From Malaya genurostris (Eukaryota; Arthropoda; Insecta; Diptera; Culicidae), in NCBI RefSeq assembly GCF_030247185.1, contig NC_080570.1, positions 118,014,689 to 118,078,688 of the forward strand: a stretch of DNA of 64,000 nucleotides, in the 5' to 3' direction. The translations under genes were made by a program, and so were the position numbers. Below, piece by piece: positions 10,791-21,154 of the stretch (position 1 is the stretch's first letter; the number at the start of each line of letters is the position of its first letter). The notes beneath the pieces are model-generated. The model had not been told where the DNA came from. It saw only the letters and a list, made by a program, of their open reading frames with translations, and did not search any database.

Positions 10791-12560
10791 AAATCCCTAA
10801 AATTGCTTGTTAGTCGCTGTTCACAGCCCTCTCTCTCTCCCGAACAAACCACCCCCGGGTCCGTTCGGTTCCCCGTCGTGTATGTCGATGTGTCGTGGAA
10901 TGTCAGTCGTACCAAACTTCCGCCTGTTCGTGCTTTGTCAGCGTGTTGCAGTCTTCACGTCACTTACTCCTTCCCCCCTTCTCCCTTATTCAACGTTTCC
11001 CAGGCAAGCCACCAGAATTGTTCGTCGGTGGCATCGGAATAAAACCGAGGCGTTAATTGTAAATGGAACACATAAAATTGCACTTCTCACTACCGGGAGT
11101 ACACTTTCTCGGTTCCGTTTCATACGATGTTGCTGTTGGCCACTCGACAATGCGACTGTTCGAAAGAGGCGGAAGGGGGGGAGGAGTGGGGGCCGAGTAT
11201 CATATCAAACACTGCCGACTCTATTACTACACTATACTATCTCGGAATCGATACCATATTAGAAGAACTACTGTATCAGCACAGCTTCCGTTCCGTTCCC
11301 AGCTCCAGCACCATCATCCTCGCCAGTATCCCTCTGGAAAGGTTTGATTGGATTGCAGAGAGGATGCAGTTGTTCATCACACGTACTTAACTCATACCAC
11401 ATTCATCATCCGGAAGCCGCACATCCCTTGCTGTTACACGAGAAAAAATCCGAACCGAAATTTTTTCTAAGTGTCAAACATCTTTTACGATCGTATGTTT
11501 CAGTGTCAGTTCCCCCCCTTTGTGGTACGCCTTGATATTTTTGTTTTGTTCAGTTCGGTATATTTCTAATTAACATGCACGATTCTTTCCGTGCAATCTC
11601 ACCATTTACTATCCTCATTTCACGCGACAAGCGCCACATACATTTTATGCTGCAGTTTTCTATTGTTTTAACTTTATTTTATATCCGGAACGTGTCGGCA
11701 AACATTTACCCTATTTTGCCTTTTGTTCGATCGGCACTCGACTCAACTGGTCCTGGTCATCAGCGGGAAATCGCCGGGAAAACTGGAACCCGGCGAATAT
11801 TCCATTGGATCATTGATCATTCGTTTAGAAACTTTCATTAGTCTCGACTCGATGGTACCGTGATTAGCACTGGCTTTTGAAATATGAATCGCGCGTCGTC
11901 GGTTAGATTGGGGGAAAAGTGGCAGATGTTCCGCGTATGTTTGCCTTCGCCAAGTAATTTCAATCTGACTGAGATCGGAAACCATGTAAGTGGAGTGTCA
12001 TTGGCACTCTCATTAATCCATGAGCTTGTAGGGCAACCCGGTGACCAAAGGTCGCAATAAACTGTCAGCCCGTTAATAAGTTAGTCTCATGTCAATCAGT
12101 TTCGGTGAGATAAATTTCAAGCGAAATGGGAAGACCTCTAGTAAAATGTTTTAATGGTTCATAATTAAGGTCACCATTCAGTAGCATAGAAGTCATGTAC
12201 AATGTCTTAGTCTGTGGATTAATTTTATATTGATACGATGGTGTAGGTGTCAGTGGTCAGAAGTGGTGAATTTTTGGTTTAATTGATTATATTTGCTTAT
12301 TACCATTAGGTCATCATTAACTCTTGCAATTTTGTAAATTTTGTTATAAAGAAAATTCTGAAGCTTATTGTAATGTGAAATGGAGCACAGGGAATTTATA
12401 AACTAATACAAACAATTTCTTCAACTTCCACTTTCGGCTATTTAGCAGCTCAATTTAAACAGACGGAAGGTATACTATACTTATGGAACACTTTAAGAAT
12501 ATTGAACCGATGTTTCTGATGGCTCGGATGCGAACGACAACATTCGACTGTGTGTGTATG
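10791..12560. other. Unique island with pyrimidine-rich segments
   Basis: From about 10800 to 11560 the sequence is C/T-rich with a G-run at 11174-11190. It then continues as unrepeated DNA. Overlapping frames of 79-151 codons are compositional (Ser/Pro/Leu-rich) and carry no domain. No repeat from elsewhere in the window is present before about 12580. Possible ancestral intronic or regulatory DNA. Confidence 0.35.
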
Positions 12561-12580
12561 TGTTCGAAAATATTTTTACC

Positions 12581-14290
12581 ACTCAATTTTCTCAGAAATG
12601 TCTGAAACGATTTTAACATTTAGGCTAGTTTGGAAGCTATTGTAGGGCCATTGATCAAGTATGAAGAACAAATAACCGACGACACGACCTGCCACTCGTC
12701 TATTGAAACTGTATCGCAAATTTAACTACCCCTCAGTAACTGGTAATGTCAAAACGAAATTTCTTGAAAAAAATTTGAAACTGGCAACACAAGTTGATGA
12801 ATTATTGATTTGGAATAACAGTTACCATAACCTTGGTTACTGTTTTTTGAAGTCATGAAGAATGTAAACAAAACATGCTCCGAATCATTTGCAGATCGGG
12901 AATGATATCACGGAAATTGAAAATTCCTTGACATTCTCGAAAATATCGTAAAATATCGTAGATTTAATACGCGCTATACATTTAGTTATAGCGGTATTCT
13001 ATAGCACGGAACAAATAAAAGCTTTACTGAGACGGGGCATGCCATTGAAGATCCTAAATGCAACTGGCCCGCTGGAAGGTTTCGATGTATTTTTTTTTTA
13101 CTTTTACGCAGTCACGGAAAGGAAGGTACTATTTCAATAGAATAGAAAGGACCGTCCAGGTGTGGAGTATTGTTATATGCTGAAGATGGCTGAATTAAAA
13201 AAAAAATCGATGATAAAACCTCAGGAACTTGTAATTAAATTATCACCGGCATGTACATTCTGAACTCAGAAGTGGTATTGATAGAACTGCCTAGCAACCG
13301 GTAAGCGTGTAGTTCATCAAATGTATTAGAACAATTCTTGAGCTGTTTTTTTGAGTAACACCGAGGACACAAAATGTAAATGGAACAGCTCCGTCACTTT
13401 CTTTGGTGTGCTGAAGTCGACGAAGTAAAGGCGAGTTTTGTGAAGCTTGTGTACGACAAAGGAAATTTCAAAAAAAGTTGTAGAATACGAAATGACCACT
13501 TAATACATTTTCTTCATAAAAACTGACGCATTAGAAAACGCACGATTGATGTATTGTTGGACACGTGATGGGTATCTTGTTGAATAATACAAATACATTT
13601 CGAAATTTTTCTTTCGTATTTTTTTAAATTTCTTATGGTCAAAATTTAAAACCATTAGCAATTCCCGTCTTGGAGGCTCCACTATTGCCTTTAACTACAT
13701 GTCGACTGGGTTGCGTTTCAAACGCGTGCAATGAAAAGTCAACGGGCTTTTCTTGTTCAAATAATTATACCTGAAACGCTAAAATATTGATTATTTCTCT
13801 ACTTATAAACTAAAGTGATTTACAACTGTTCTGTTAAATTTGCTTCCATGTTTCTTTGGTATTGTTTGTTTATTTATTCTGCGGCTCCTTGGTAACTTTT
13901 TCATAGCAACTTAAACAGTGTTGCTGAAGAATTTTTTTTATCATTACCAAGGGGTCGCTATATTTTTGGTAACTGGCGGTGAACCGCTAGCAGACAATTT
14001 TAATATTGATTTTTCCTCGGAGTGTCTGGTCGTGTCGTCGAAATAACTGTGACTTTTGGTTCCGGAGATATGATGGCACAAGTGACGTAACCGACAAAAC
14101 ATTTCGTTTTTTACCGCTCTAATATAGATATGTTAGATGCCAATATTATGGGATCACCTCTAATTTCGTAAAGCGATAGTGTTCAAATGTTTCGATCTTG
14201 AAAATTCACCATAGGGTACCAAATTCACCAGTACATGAAATTTCATTGTCAGAAATTATCTTAATAAAAAGACAAAAAAGTTTTTTATGA
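12581..14290. repeat. Family J repeat, split by an insertion
   Basis: Two flanks, about 12581-12676 and 14041-14290, together align with the uninterrupted copy near 27390-27780. The left flank shares the gggccattgat block. The right flank shares gtgacttttggttccggaga, ttttttaccgctctaat and cacctctaatttcgtaaagc. The 1364 bp between them are a later insertion. No coding sequence. Confidence 0.65.
12677..14040. mobile_element. Unassigned DNA transposon, 7-bp target duplication
   Basis: A 1364-bp element with perfect 13-bp inverted ends, cgacgacacgacc and ggtcgtgtcgtcg, and weaker extension to about 22 bp. It is flanked on both sides by aaataac (12670-12676, 14041-14047). The family J copy near 27480 gives the empty-site arrangement. 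The interior has no frame longer than 60 codons and no transposase motif, so it is non-autonomous. A 7-bp duplication does not match the common mosquito superfamilies (TA, TTAA, 3 or 8 bp). P-type or Dada-type elements are possibilities, not assignments. Confidence 0.7.
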
Positions 14291-14393
14291 GACTGTTCCG
14301 ATGAAAGAGAAATATCTTTTCACACTACTAGGCAGATTAAGAATAGGGGTTTTCAGTAATTTTGGTACTTTTCATTGCTTGAATGTGATTCTA

Positions 14394-15474
14394 AAGACTG
14401 TCCCAGAAAGTATGGACACAACCAAAAACCGCTGCCATTTCACAATGGTTCAGAATCTGTCATTTTTTATGGCTGCGTCCTGTTGTTTACACTCTTCTCT
14501 AAATACTTGTGCAGTTGTTTATTCGTTTTAATTATTTTTTTTTTTTTCAAAATGCGTGGACTTTCAGCAGAACAACGTCGAAAAATTGTATACAAATGGT
14601 GCACAGAACGCGGACTGTCACTGAGAAAGATAGCAAAAATGGAAGGAGTAAGTGAAAATGCCGTGCGAAATGCAATCAGGAAGTCCGGTGAGGACAATAC
14701 CTTTGAGGATAAACCGAAAACGGGTCGAAAAAACGGTGCTGCTAACCCTCAGTTGGATAAACGTATACTGAAGGCATTCGAGCAAAAGACGGAGCTTTCA
14801 GTTCGGGATGTGGCCAAAAAAGTGGGCACTTCGAAGTCAAATGTTCTTCGTGCTAAAGAAGCAGAAACAACCAAAACGTAATCCGAAACAAGGAGCATCG
14901 ATCAGGCCTAGGGTTCGAAAGCTGTACAATACGATTCTTGCTGGAAATTTGAACTGCATAATCATGGACGACGAAACCTACGTGAAACTCGATTACAAAT
15001 CCTTTCCGGGACCACAATAATATACGGTGCGAGGAGGGCAAGTGTTAAACCAGTCCGAGACATTGATTGAAGTCGAAAAATTTGGTAAGAAAGCTGTGAT
15101 CTGACAAGTAATTTGTAGCTGTGGTAATATTTCGAAACCCTTCATCACCACTGCTTCATTGAACACATCAAGGAATGTTTACAAACACGACTTCTACCCA
15201 TGAATCGAAGCCACAAGGATCCTGTTGTCTTCTGGCCAGATCTTGCTTCTTGCCACTACTCGAAATAAACGGTAGAATGGTATACTACCAAAAATTTCAC
15301 TTTCGTCCCAAAAGACATGAATCCATTAAATTGCCCACAACTTCGACCAATTGAAGAATTTTGGGCATTAACGAAGGCACATCTTAGAAAACATGTCTCG
15401 GCAGCCGAAATCATTCAACAGTTTGAAAAAGATTGGCAAAAAATGTTAAAATTTGTCGCAAAGAAGTCTGTACG
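14394..15474 (+). mobile_element. ITmD37E transposon, decayed copy
   Basis: Begins aagactgtcccagaaagta after TA (14392-14393) and is collinear with the complete copy at 37908-39209. It lacks the right terminus: at about 15474 it is joined to an inverted fragment of family R. The coding region is broken (separate entry). Confidence 0.8.
14552..15474 (+). pseudogene. ITmD37E transposase, multiply broken
   Basis: The start matches the better copy (MRGLSAEQRRKIVYKWC, ATG at 14552) and carries the N-terminal helix-turn-helix region (LSLRKIAKMEGVSENAVRNA). A 26-bp deletion near 14862, between two short aagaa repeats, shifts the frame after RAKE. The catalytic half is still readable at about 14940-15420: MDDETYV with the first Asp, FWPDLASCHYS with the second, and RPIEEFWALTK with the Glu. 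It has further lesions: a TGA where the other copy has TGG, a TAA in the SKSTV region and a 10-bp deletion near 15160. The 3' end is missing. Non-functional. Confidence 0.85.
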
Positions 15475-15592
15475 GCTGATGGCACGTGTGAATCGTTCTT
15501 ATATATTGTTTTGTTTTCATCGGGAATTATGTGGGCCACCAATTTTTCACTAGGCTCGCCGTTCATTTTTTACCGGGCATGGAAACCTGAAT
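15475..15592 (-). repeat. Family R fragment
   Basis: The reverse complement (ggtttccatgcccggtaaaa, gaaaaattggtggcc, gatgaaaacaaaacaatat) matches the first 115 bp or so of the R copies at 45511 and 51513. It is truncated where it meets the ITmD37E remnant. Confidence 0.6.
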
Positions 15593-15594
15593 TA

Positions 15595-16257
15595 GGTTTT
15601 TTACCGTCACTGCTAACCTCAATCTGATGAAGTTTTTTTTTGACAGTTCAGCGGTACTGTTTGTAAACAGACTTTTTTTGTTTGTCTTGTGATAAATTGG
15701 ATGAGACCATTCACGGTCCATATCGTCTAAATAGAGCATTGGAAACATTTGTTCACGATTGTATTTTTGAGATTTATTGAATAAAAGTGACTAGTTGCAC
15801 AGTGTAAAGATGATTGTTAGAAATGTGTTCTTCGATTTTTGTTTAAGCTTGTTTATAAACAGTACCGCTGAACTGTCAAGGATGAATGCTTGTTCATTTG
15901 TGACGTCACGATACAAAATCTAATTAGAGTTTTTATCGTGACGTCACAAATGAACAAGAATTCATCCTTGACAGTTCAGCGGTACTGTTTACAAACAAGC
16001 TTAAACAAAATCGAGAAACACATTTCTAATAATCATCTTTACACTTCACAACGAGCCACTTTTATTTAATAAATCTCTGAAACGAACCGTATCGAATCGT
16101 TAACAAATGATCTGAAACTTTATTTAGGCGATATAGATCGTGAACGGTCTCATCCGTTTGACAACAAATAAACAAAAAAAAGTCTGTTTACAAACAGTAT
16201 CGCTGAACTGTCAAAATGTGTTCATCCAATTGAGGTTAGCATTGACGGTAAAAAATC
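15595..16257. mobile_element. Family A foldback element
   Basis: A 663-bp near-palindrome flanked by TA (15593-15594, 16258-16259). Outer ends are ggttttttaccgtcactgc and its inverse. Each arm is about 330 bp and contains cagcggtactgttt and tgacgtcacgata motifs. The arms meet at about 15925-15935 (ctaattag). No coding sequence. The TA duplication suggests a Tc1/mariner-type mobilising transposase (inference). Other copies: 48274-49465 (with insertions) and a half copy at 16831-17033. Confidence 0.75.
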
Positions 16258-16830
16258 TAATACGCGTCCACGATGGTAAAAGGACAGGCAATGGACATCG
16301 TAGGAAGACAGACGGATCCTTTCCAATGACCGATGAACAGGTAGCAGCTTCCTTCATTCGTTGGATAGAAGTAAGTTAGTATTTGTTTGAAGCAAAGAAT
16401 TGCTTATTCAATTCGAATGATATTGAGTAATATTTACTCACTCGAGCTAATTTTCCCATTTGTAGCACTGAGTAAATGTTAATCAGAATTTGACAAATAC
16501 CATATTTACTCAAAAGTGAGTAAACAAGCTTTACTCACTTGTTCCACTTTTAACGAAAATGAGTGAAATTGTACTCACTTTAGAGTAACATTGAACGAGC
16601 GTGTATGTACGTGCGGTTGTCATTTCTCGGTTAATTTTTCAAAAGGTCGTATAACCAAGTGACAGTTTCTCTTTGTTAATTTTCTCTTCTATTAATCACC
16701 AAACGGTTTCCACGTTTATCACTCAACTCTATGCATGAAACGATACCCGAAACTTTCGACTTTCAAACAGAATAGTTTTTGTCGTGACGTCACAGAAAAT
16801 CTTTTTAATCACTTCACAATAATCGAAAGC
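16258..16830. other. AT-rich spacer with repeated GAGTAAA-type motifs
   Basis: Between 16425 and 16590 the motifs gagtaa / ttactc recur in both orientations (tttactcactcgag, aaaagtgagtaaac, gtactcacttt). They resemble a short decayed palindromic repeat. No gene. Confidence 0.4.
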
Positions 16831-17033
16831 CAAATAGAGTTTTAAAACATTTGTTCACGATTGGATATGGTTTGTTTTTGAGATTTATTAAATGAAAGTC
16901 ACTAGTTGGAAGGTGTGAAGATGATTGTTCGAGATGTGTTCTTCGATTTTTGTTTAAGCTTGTTTGTAAACAGTACCGCTGAACTTCCAAGGATGAATTC
17001 TTGTTCATTTGTGACGTCACGATAAAAAATCTA
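16831..17033. repeat. Family A half copy
   Basis: From aaatagagttttaaaacatt to gataaaaaatcta this matches the inner half of one A arm, ending at the palindrome centre. Only one arm is present, so the element was cut at or near its symmetry point. Confidence 0.6.
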
Positions 17034-17640
17034 ATAGTGCGGGTATCACACTTTATAGAGAAATGGTTACCAGCGAGACATACTTGCTGGATTTTACAGG
17101 CTTTTCCCACCTTGTCTGAAGATATTTGAAATTTATATCAGTGTTGGTTCTACATCCTGATATGCGTCGTACCTATGACAATGTTCGTTTATGTTTGAAA
17201 AGTACACAGTACCAAAAACAAACTAAACTGATGACTTCCAGCTAGAACTAATTGAAAATTGAATTGAAAATTTTTCCCTTCAAAATAAACAATGTTCTCT
17301 GCTTAAAATTTTGGTCTAGTCAAAGGTTTGACAGAAATGTTTTGCTCACACATCAATATTAGTACAAATGCCATATGCCGTTCACATCAGGTATGCCAGA
17401 TTCACTTTTGAGCACGTTTCATAAAGTTTGTGCTATCAAACTGTCTGACTGACAGCGAAAAAAATATTGCGTTTTATCATGTGAAATGTGTGATTATAAC
17501 AAACAAAAGCGTTAGATGAAATATTTAAATTAAAGTTAATTTATTTCAACAAAAACAGTTGATAAATTTAAAGCGCTACAATGATTAACTTCGGCTTGAA
17601 TTCGTTCATCTAGAACGAATTTTTGAAATTGAATTACCTG
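17034..17640. other. No recognisable gene
   Basis: AT-rich sequence of about 600 bp with no repeat shared elsewhere in the window and no domain-bearing frame. Confidence 0.4.
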
Positions 17641-18468
17641 CACACTTAATACTTTTCGCTGAATCTCCGAAAAGTAATCGCCGAGATTTGCACCGCCGAG
17701 TACTCGGTAATCATCTCGGCAAAAGATACAATTACGGTGGCTCGGCAATCTCAAATTTGACAAACGTCAGTTTTGCCAGCAAAAAGTTGACTGTCTGTTC
17801 GGCATATCCATTACTGAATGTTCGGAAAAAGTAACGAAGTAAGATTTACTGATTACTGAGCCTTCAGCAATTGAAAGCAAAAACAAAGAATACGTTATTT
17901 TTTGTAAACATTCAATTGGGGATTAAAATTTCACTTTGTTTCCGTATAAATATACAATTAATATACATTTTATTTATTATGTACCAGGACTAAGCGCTGA
18001 ATATGTTTGTTAGCACGTCGTTGAAGATGAAGTCGACATAACCTTCAATGACTTTCCGACAGAGAAAGGATATGGAAGAATGGAAGAAAGCTTTCTATAC
18101 ATAATCAGCAATAATAGGTTCTCCCGTTTTTCTTTTGGACTATTTCCATTTCTTTTCTAATGACCACCGGAAATTTTCTCGAAAATATACAGTGAAAATG
18201 TTAAACGTGAATGACAGATGTCTAGCCGAATTTCGGCAAAAGCTAACACATTTGCTGATTTCGGGATAATTATTATTCATCGATGAGCGCAGCAGCCAAA
18301 TCTGCCAAATCTGGACAAAAAGATGTACTTTACCGAACTATCAGTAAATCTACTAAACGAATCTCGGAAAACATAATATAAATTACTAAGCAATCAGTAA
18401 AATTTGGTGTTACCGACCAGTCTCGGCATTTTACTCTACCGACTTCGAGAATTGGGTTTAAGAGTGTG
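17641..18468. repeat. Family C element
   Basis: An 828-bp repeat bounded by cacacttaa (left) and an imperfect inverse ttaagagtgtg (right). Subterminal gccgag / ctcggc motifs recur in both orientations (gccgagatttgcaccgccga, gctcggcaatctc). The interior 17985-18260 matches 52965-53270, with shared gaccaccggaaa and gaatttcggcaaaagctaac blocks. One-ended fragments lie at 37590-37808 and 39290-39395. No target duplication and no transposase. Confidence 0.55.
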
Positions 18469-19060
18469 TAAAAAAGTTTGTCAAGAAATTGACAGGAATG
18501 CACAAGGTTTGGTTACTTTTACTAAAATATTAATTGAAGAAAACTAATCCACTGAGAAAAATAATCGTCATGTTTTGTAGCTTCAAGCAGTAGTATTTGC
18601 TATATCAAATCAGATTTTTCTTTGTCACTATTTCAATAAAAAAATTAGTTGCGTGAAACCCAACTTTGTTTTTTTTTCTGCGTGTATGAACGATACAGAG
18701 CAATTTCTTATCAAATATTTCTTTAAAAAAAGGTCAATATTACTTAGAATGATTGCTTAAAATTTACTTAGGCTGTGAATCATTTAACTACACGACACAA
18801 AATAACCGCTTTAGGTCTGAGGACAGTGGGTCACGTGTTGAGTTGTAAATCGACCACGTGGCTCGCTCAACTCCCTTTGCGCATCGTATTTCTCTTGTAC
18901 TCTCTCGTATATGAGCAAACTGTACCGGGTTGCCAGCATACATTTTATTATTTTTAAGGAAGTTTTATCACATTAATCTATCTATGGGTTGGACATTACA
19001 TGGATTCCAATGAACAAAGAAAAAATATTCAACTTTCACAAAGATGTGTGTTTGGCAGCC

Positions 19061-19164
19061 TTTCGAAGACATTGTCAGGTGGGTTTTTCTATACTCTGCA
19101 CCGTTTCCAAGAAAATTTAATTTGAAACGGGAAAACAGCAAAAAACCTACCAATGTCTTCGAAA
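19061..19164. repeat. Short hairpin repeat inside the H foldback
   Basis: A 104-bp unit whose ends tttcgaagacattg and caatgtcttcgaaa are inverse, with inner gtgggtttt / aaaacctac pairing. It starts exactly where the left H arm stops (tttggcagcc), so it may be an inserted mini-element or part of the loop. Confidence 0.5.
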
Positions 19165-19227
19165 TTTAGTTGAGAATATTCTTTGAAATTTCCAGAATGA
19201 TTAATTGAGTTTAGCGGTCGTGTTGTA

Positions 19228-19380
19228 TTTTTTTTATTTCGATTATAGAGGTTTTAATCTTAAGGTCATTCGCCTCTTCGGGCCAGGAAATTTTTCTGAC
19301 CCTATGTGCGGGGTCGGGAATCGAACCCAGGCAGGCTGCGTGAAAGGCATCGACTTACCCATCACGCTGTACCCGTCCCC
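19228..19380 (-). mobile_element. tRNA-derived SINE, minus strand
   Basis: The reverse complement starts ggggacgggtacagcgtgat and carries a B-box-like ggttcgattcc (pol III internal promoter). It then has a gcccgaagaggcgaatgac body, a cctctataatcg 3' end and an A-rich tail. It is about 90% identical to the plus-strand copy at 20986-21142. The flanking duplication is obscured by A/T-rich sequence. It lies in the loop of the H foldback, so it inserted after that element formed. Confidence 0.75.
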
Positions 19381-19992
19381 TTATTTATTTCTGACTGAAG
19401 AACTGCTGAAAATTGGAACGCTCGGAAATGCATACCTCTACTTGTTCATCGAAAATCTCGGCTTTGAAGGCTTGTATTATAAATCTACCGTGACAAAGTC
19501 TAAATAATTTAATTTAGATGCGATTAGTACATAAAACATATATGTTATCGCGATAAAAATGAAGTCTTGTAATTTTCTGTGCAACAAAGCCAGTTTCATT
19601 GCATCCGCCATTTTTTTCGCTTTGGTTTCCTGATAGCATTCTGAAAAAAGATAGAGAAATAAAATTGACTCGACAAGGCTGCCAAACACACAGACATTCA
19701 ATCTTTGTGAAAGTTGAATATTTTTTCATTGTTCATTGGAATCCATGTAATGTCCAACCCATACGATAGATTAATGTGATAAAACTTCTCATCAAAATAA
19801 TAAAATGTATGCTGGCAACCCGGTACAGTTTGCTCATATACGAGAGAGTACAAGAGAAATACGATGTGCAAAGGGAATTGAGCGAGCCACGTGGTCGATT
19901 TAAAACTCAACACGTGACCTTCTGTTCTCAGACCTTAAGTGTCTGTTTTCAACAAAAAGTTAAAGTTAACCGAGAAATGGTTCACAGCCTTA

Positions 19993-20277
19993 GACTATTT
20001 TGATGTTGTCAAAAATAACCCTGCTCGAAAGCATGGTTATTTTTGAAAGATCGATGATTATTTTCACACTGAAAAAAAAATCTTTCAAAGAAAATTCTAA
20101 TATCAATTCTTTAGTAAAAACTGTTCCCAGTGCAAAATAAACCCAAATAACTTTCCATCCGTCAAATTTTGAAATGGATCGCAGTTTTAGTTAAATTTAA
20201 CTACTCGACACAAAATAACCTCTCAAATGTCTGTTTTTAACCAAAAGTTAAAATTAACCGCGAAATGTGAACCATTT
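19993..20277. repeat. Family H fragment (interior and right end)
   Basis: Matches the H fragment at 6503-6718 over the gttgtcaaaaataaccctgc and cagtgcaaaataaaccca blocks. It continues to a right terminus ccgcgaaatgtgaaccattt. Its left end is replaced by the foldback ending at 19989. Confidence 0.55.
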
Positions 20278-20902
20278 AGTTTGTCGTTGTCTCATTCCAC
20301 GAAGCATTTAGGTGACCATGGAAGCGAGCCACAAATGGCAACCAAGAAACCACCTAACCTCCCACTCCACCGTCCGCTATTTTGCGTGCTCTTGATGTAA
20401 ACAAACCATGAAACACATTTTTTTACGCGTAAGGGTAAATATGTTGCGTAGAATTGCTACTGTAATTTGGTGACATAATCACTCATCGTATTGATATATG
20501 TTTACGATAAACTATCAACTCTGAAGAATGATTCGTGCAAAACATTTTCGGACCTTCATTAGAAGGTTTCTTTTTAGAATGTTATTATTTTTCACTCACC
20601 GCAAGATTTCAACTGCTGTTTATAGCTCTGTGACATAAGTAAGCTTTATGAAACACTTTTGAGCTGTTCTTCACAGGTAAACTTATCCTCTGATCTAAGC
20701 ATTTTATTATAAAACCTTTGAATAACTCACAGTTCTGGTTTTGAAAATTTTCCAAAAATCCACGATAATTAGTTTGCCGACCAGCTTTAGTATTGGTAAT
20801 ACCAACCTTTTATATTGGCAGTGATGCCATACATAGTTAGAGAAAAAAAAACCTTGCAATGCACTAAAAATGGCATTATTTTCAATTAGTCGCACATTGA
20901 TA
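20278..20902. other. No recognisable gene
   Basis: About 625 bp of AT-rich sequence without a shared repeat or recognisable domain. Confidence 0.4.
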
Positions 20903-20970
20903 TAGTTAAAATTACGGATGAAAATTACTTTCACCATAGTTAAAATTACGGATGAAAATTACTTTCACCA
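20903..20970. repeat. 34-bp perfect tandem duplication
   Basis: The unit starting tagttaaaattacggatg occurs twice in a row (20903-20936 and 20937-20970) without a mismatch. It abuts the target duplication of the SINE that follows. Confidence 0.85.
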
Positions 20971-20985
20971 TCTAAAATTTCAATT

Positions 20986-21142
20986 GGGGGACGGGTACAG
21001 CGTGATGGGTAAGTCGATGCCTTTCACGCAGCCTGCCTGGGTTCGATTCCCAACCCCGCACATAGGGTCAGAAAAATTTTCTGGCCCGAAGAGGCGAATG
21101 ACCTTAAGGTTAAAACCTCTATAATCGAAACAAAAAAAAAAC
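20986..21142 (+). mobile_element. tRNA-derived SINE with perfect target duplication
   Basis: A 157-bp SINE flanked by the perfect 12-bp duplication aaaatttcaatt (20974-20985 and 21143-21154). The tRNA-like head runs ggggacgggtacagcgtgat through the B box ggttcgattcc at about 21040. The segment around tgcctttcacgcag resembles an anticodon arm. A short unrelated body (gcccgaagaggcgaatgac) and an A-rich tail (caaaaaaaaaac) follow. It encodes no protein. It would be transcribed by pol III from its internal promoter and mobilised by a LINE enzyme in trans; which LINE is unknown. The intact duplication suggests a relatively recent insertion. Confidence 0.85.
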
Positions 21143-21154
21143 AAAATTTCAATT

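Larger units (their letters stand above)
18771..19989. mobile_element. TTA-flanked foldback element (family H)
   Basis: A 1219-bp element with ends ggctgtgaa and ttcacagcc, flanked by TTA on both sides (18768-18770, 19990-19992). Arms 18771-19060 and 19677-19989 are long inverted repeats that share gtcacgtgttgag, ctctcgtatatgagcaaact and ggttgccagcatac blocks. The loop holds a hairpin repeat (19061-19164), a minus-strand SINE (19228-19380) and AT-rich filler. A 3-bp TTA duplication and GGCTGTG ends fit PIF/Harbinger-like MITEs. No transposase. Confidence 0.75.

Noticed and set aside
10803..11390. Overlapping plus-strand frames up to 151 codons
   Set aside because: Four mutually overlapping frames in C/T-rich DNA with low-complexity composition and no recognisable domain.
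20986..21070. Possible tRNA gene
   Set aside because: The tRNA-like head with B box is fused to a SINE body and A-rich tail, flanked by a target duplication and repeated at 19228-19380.
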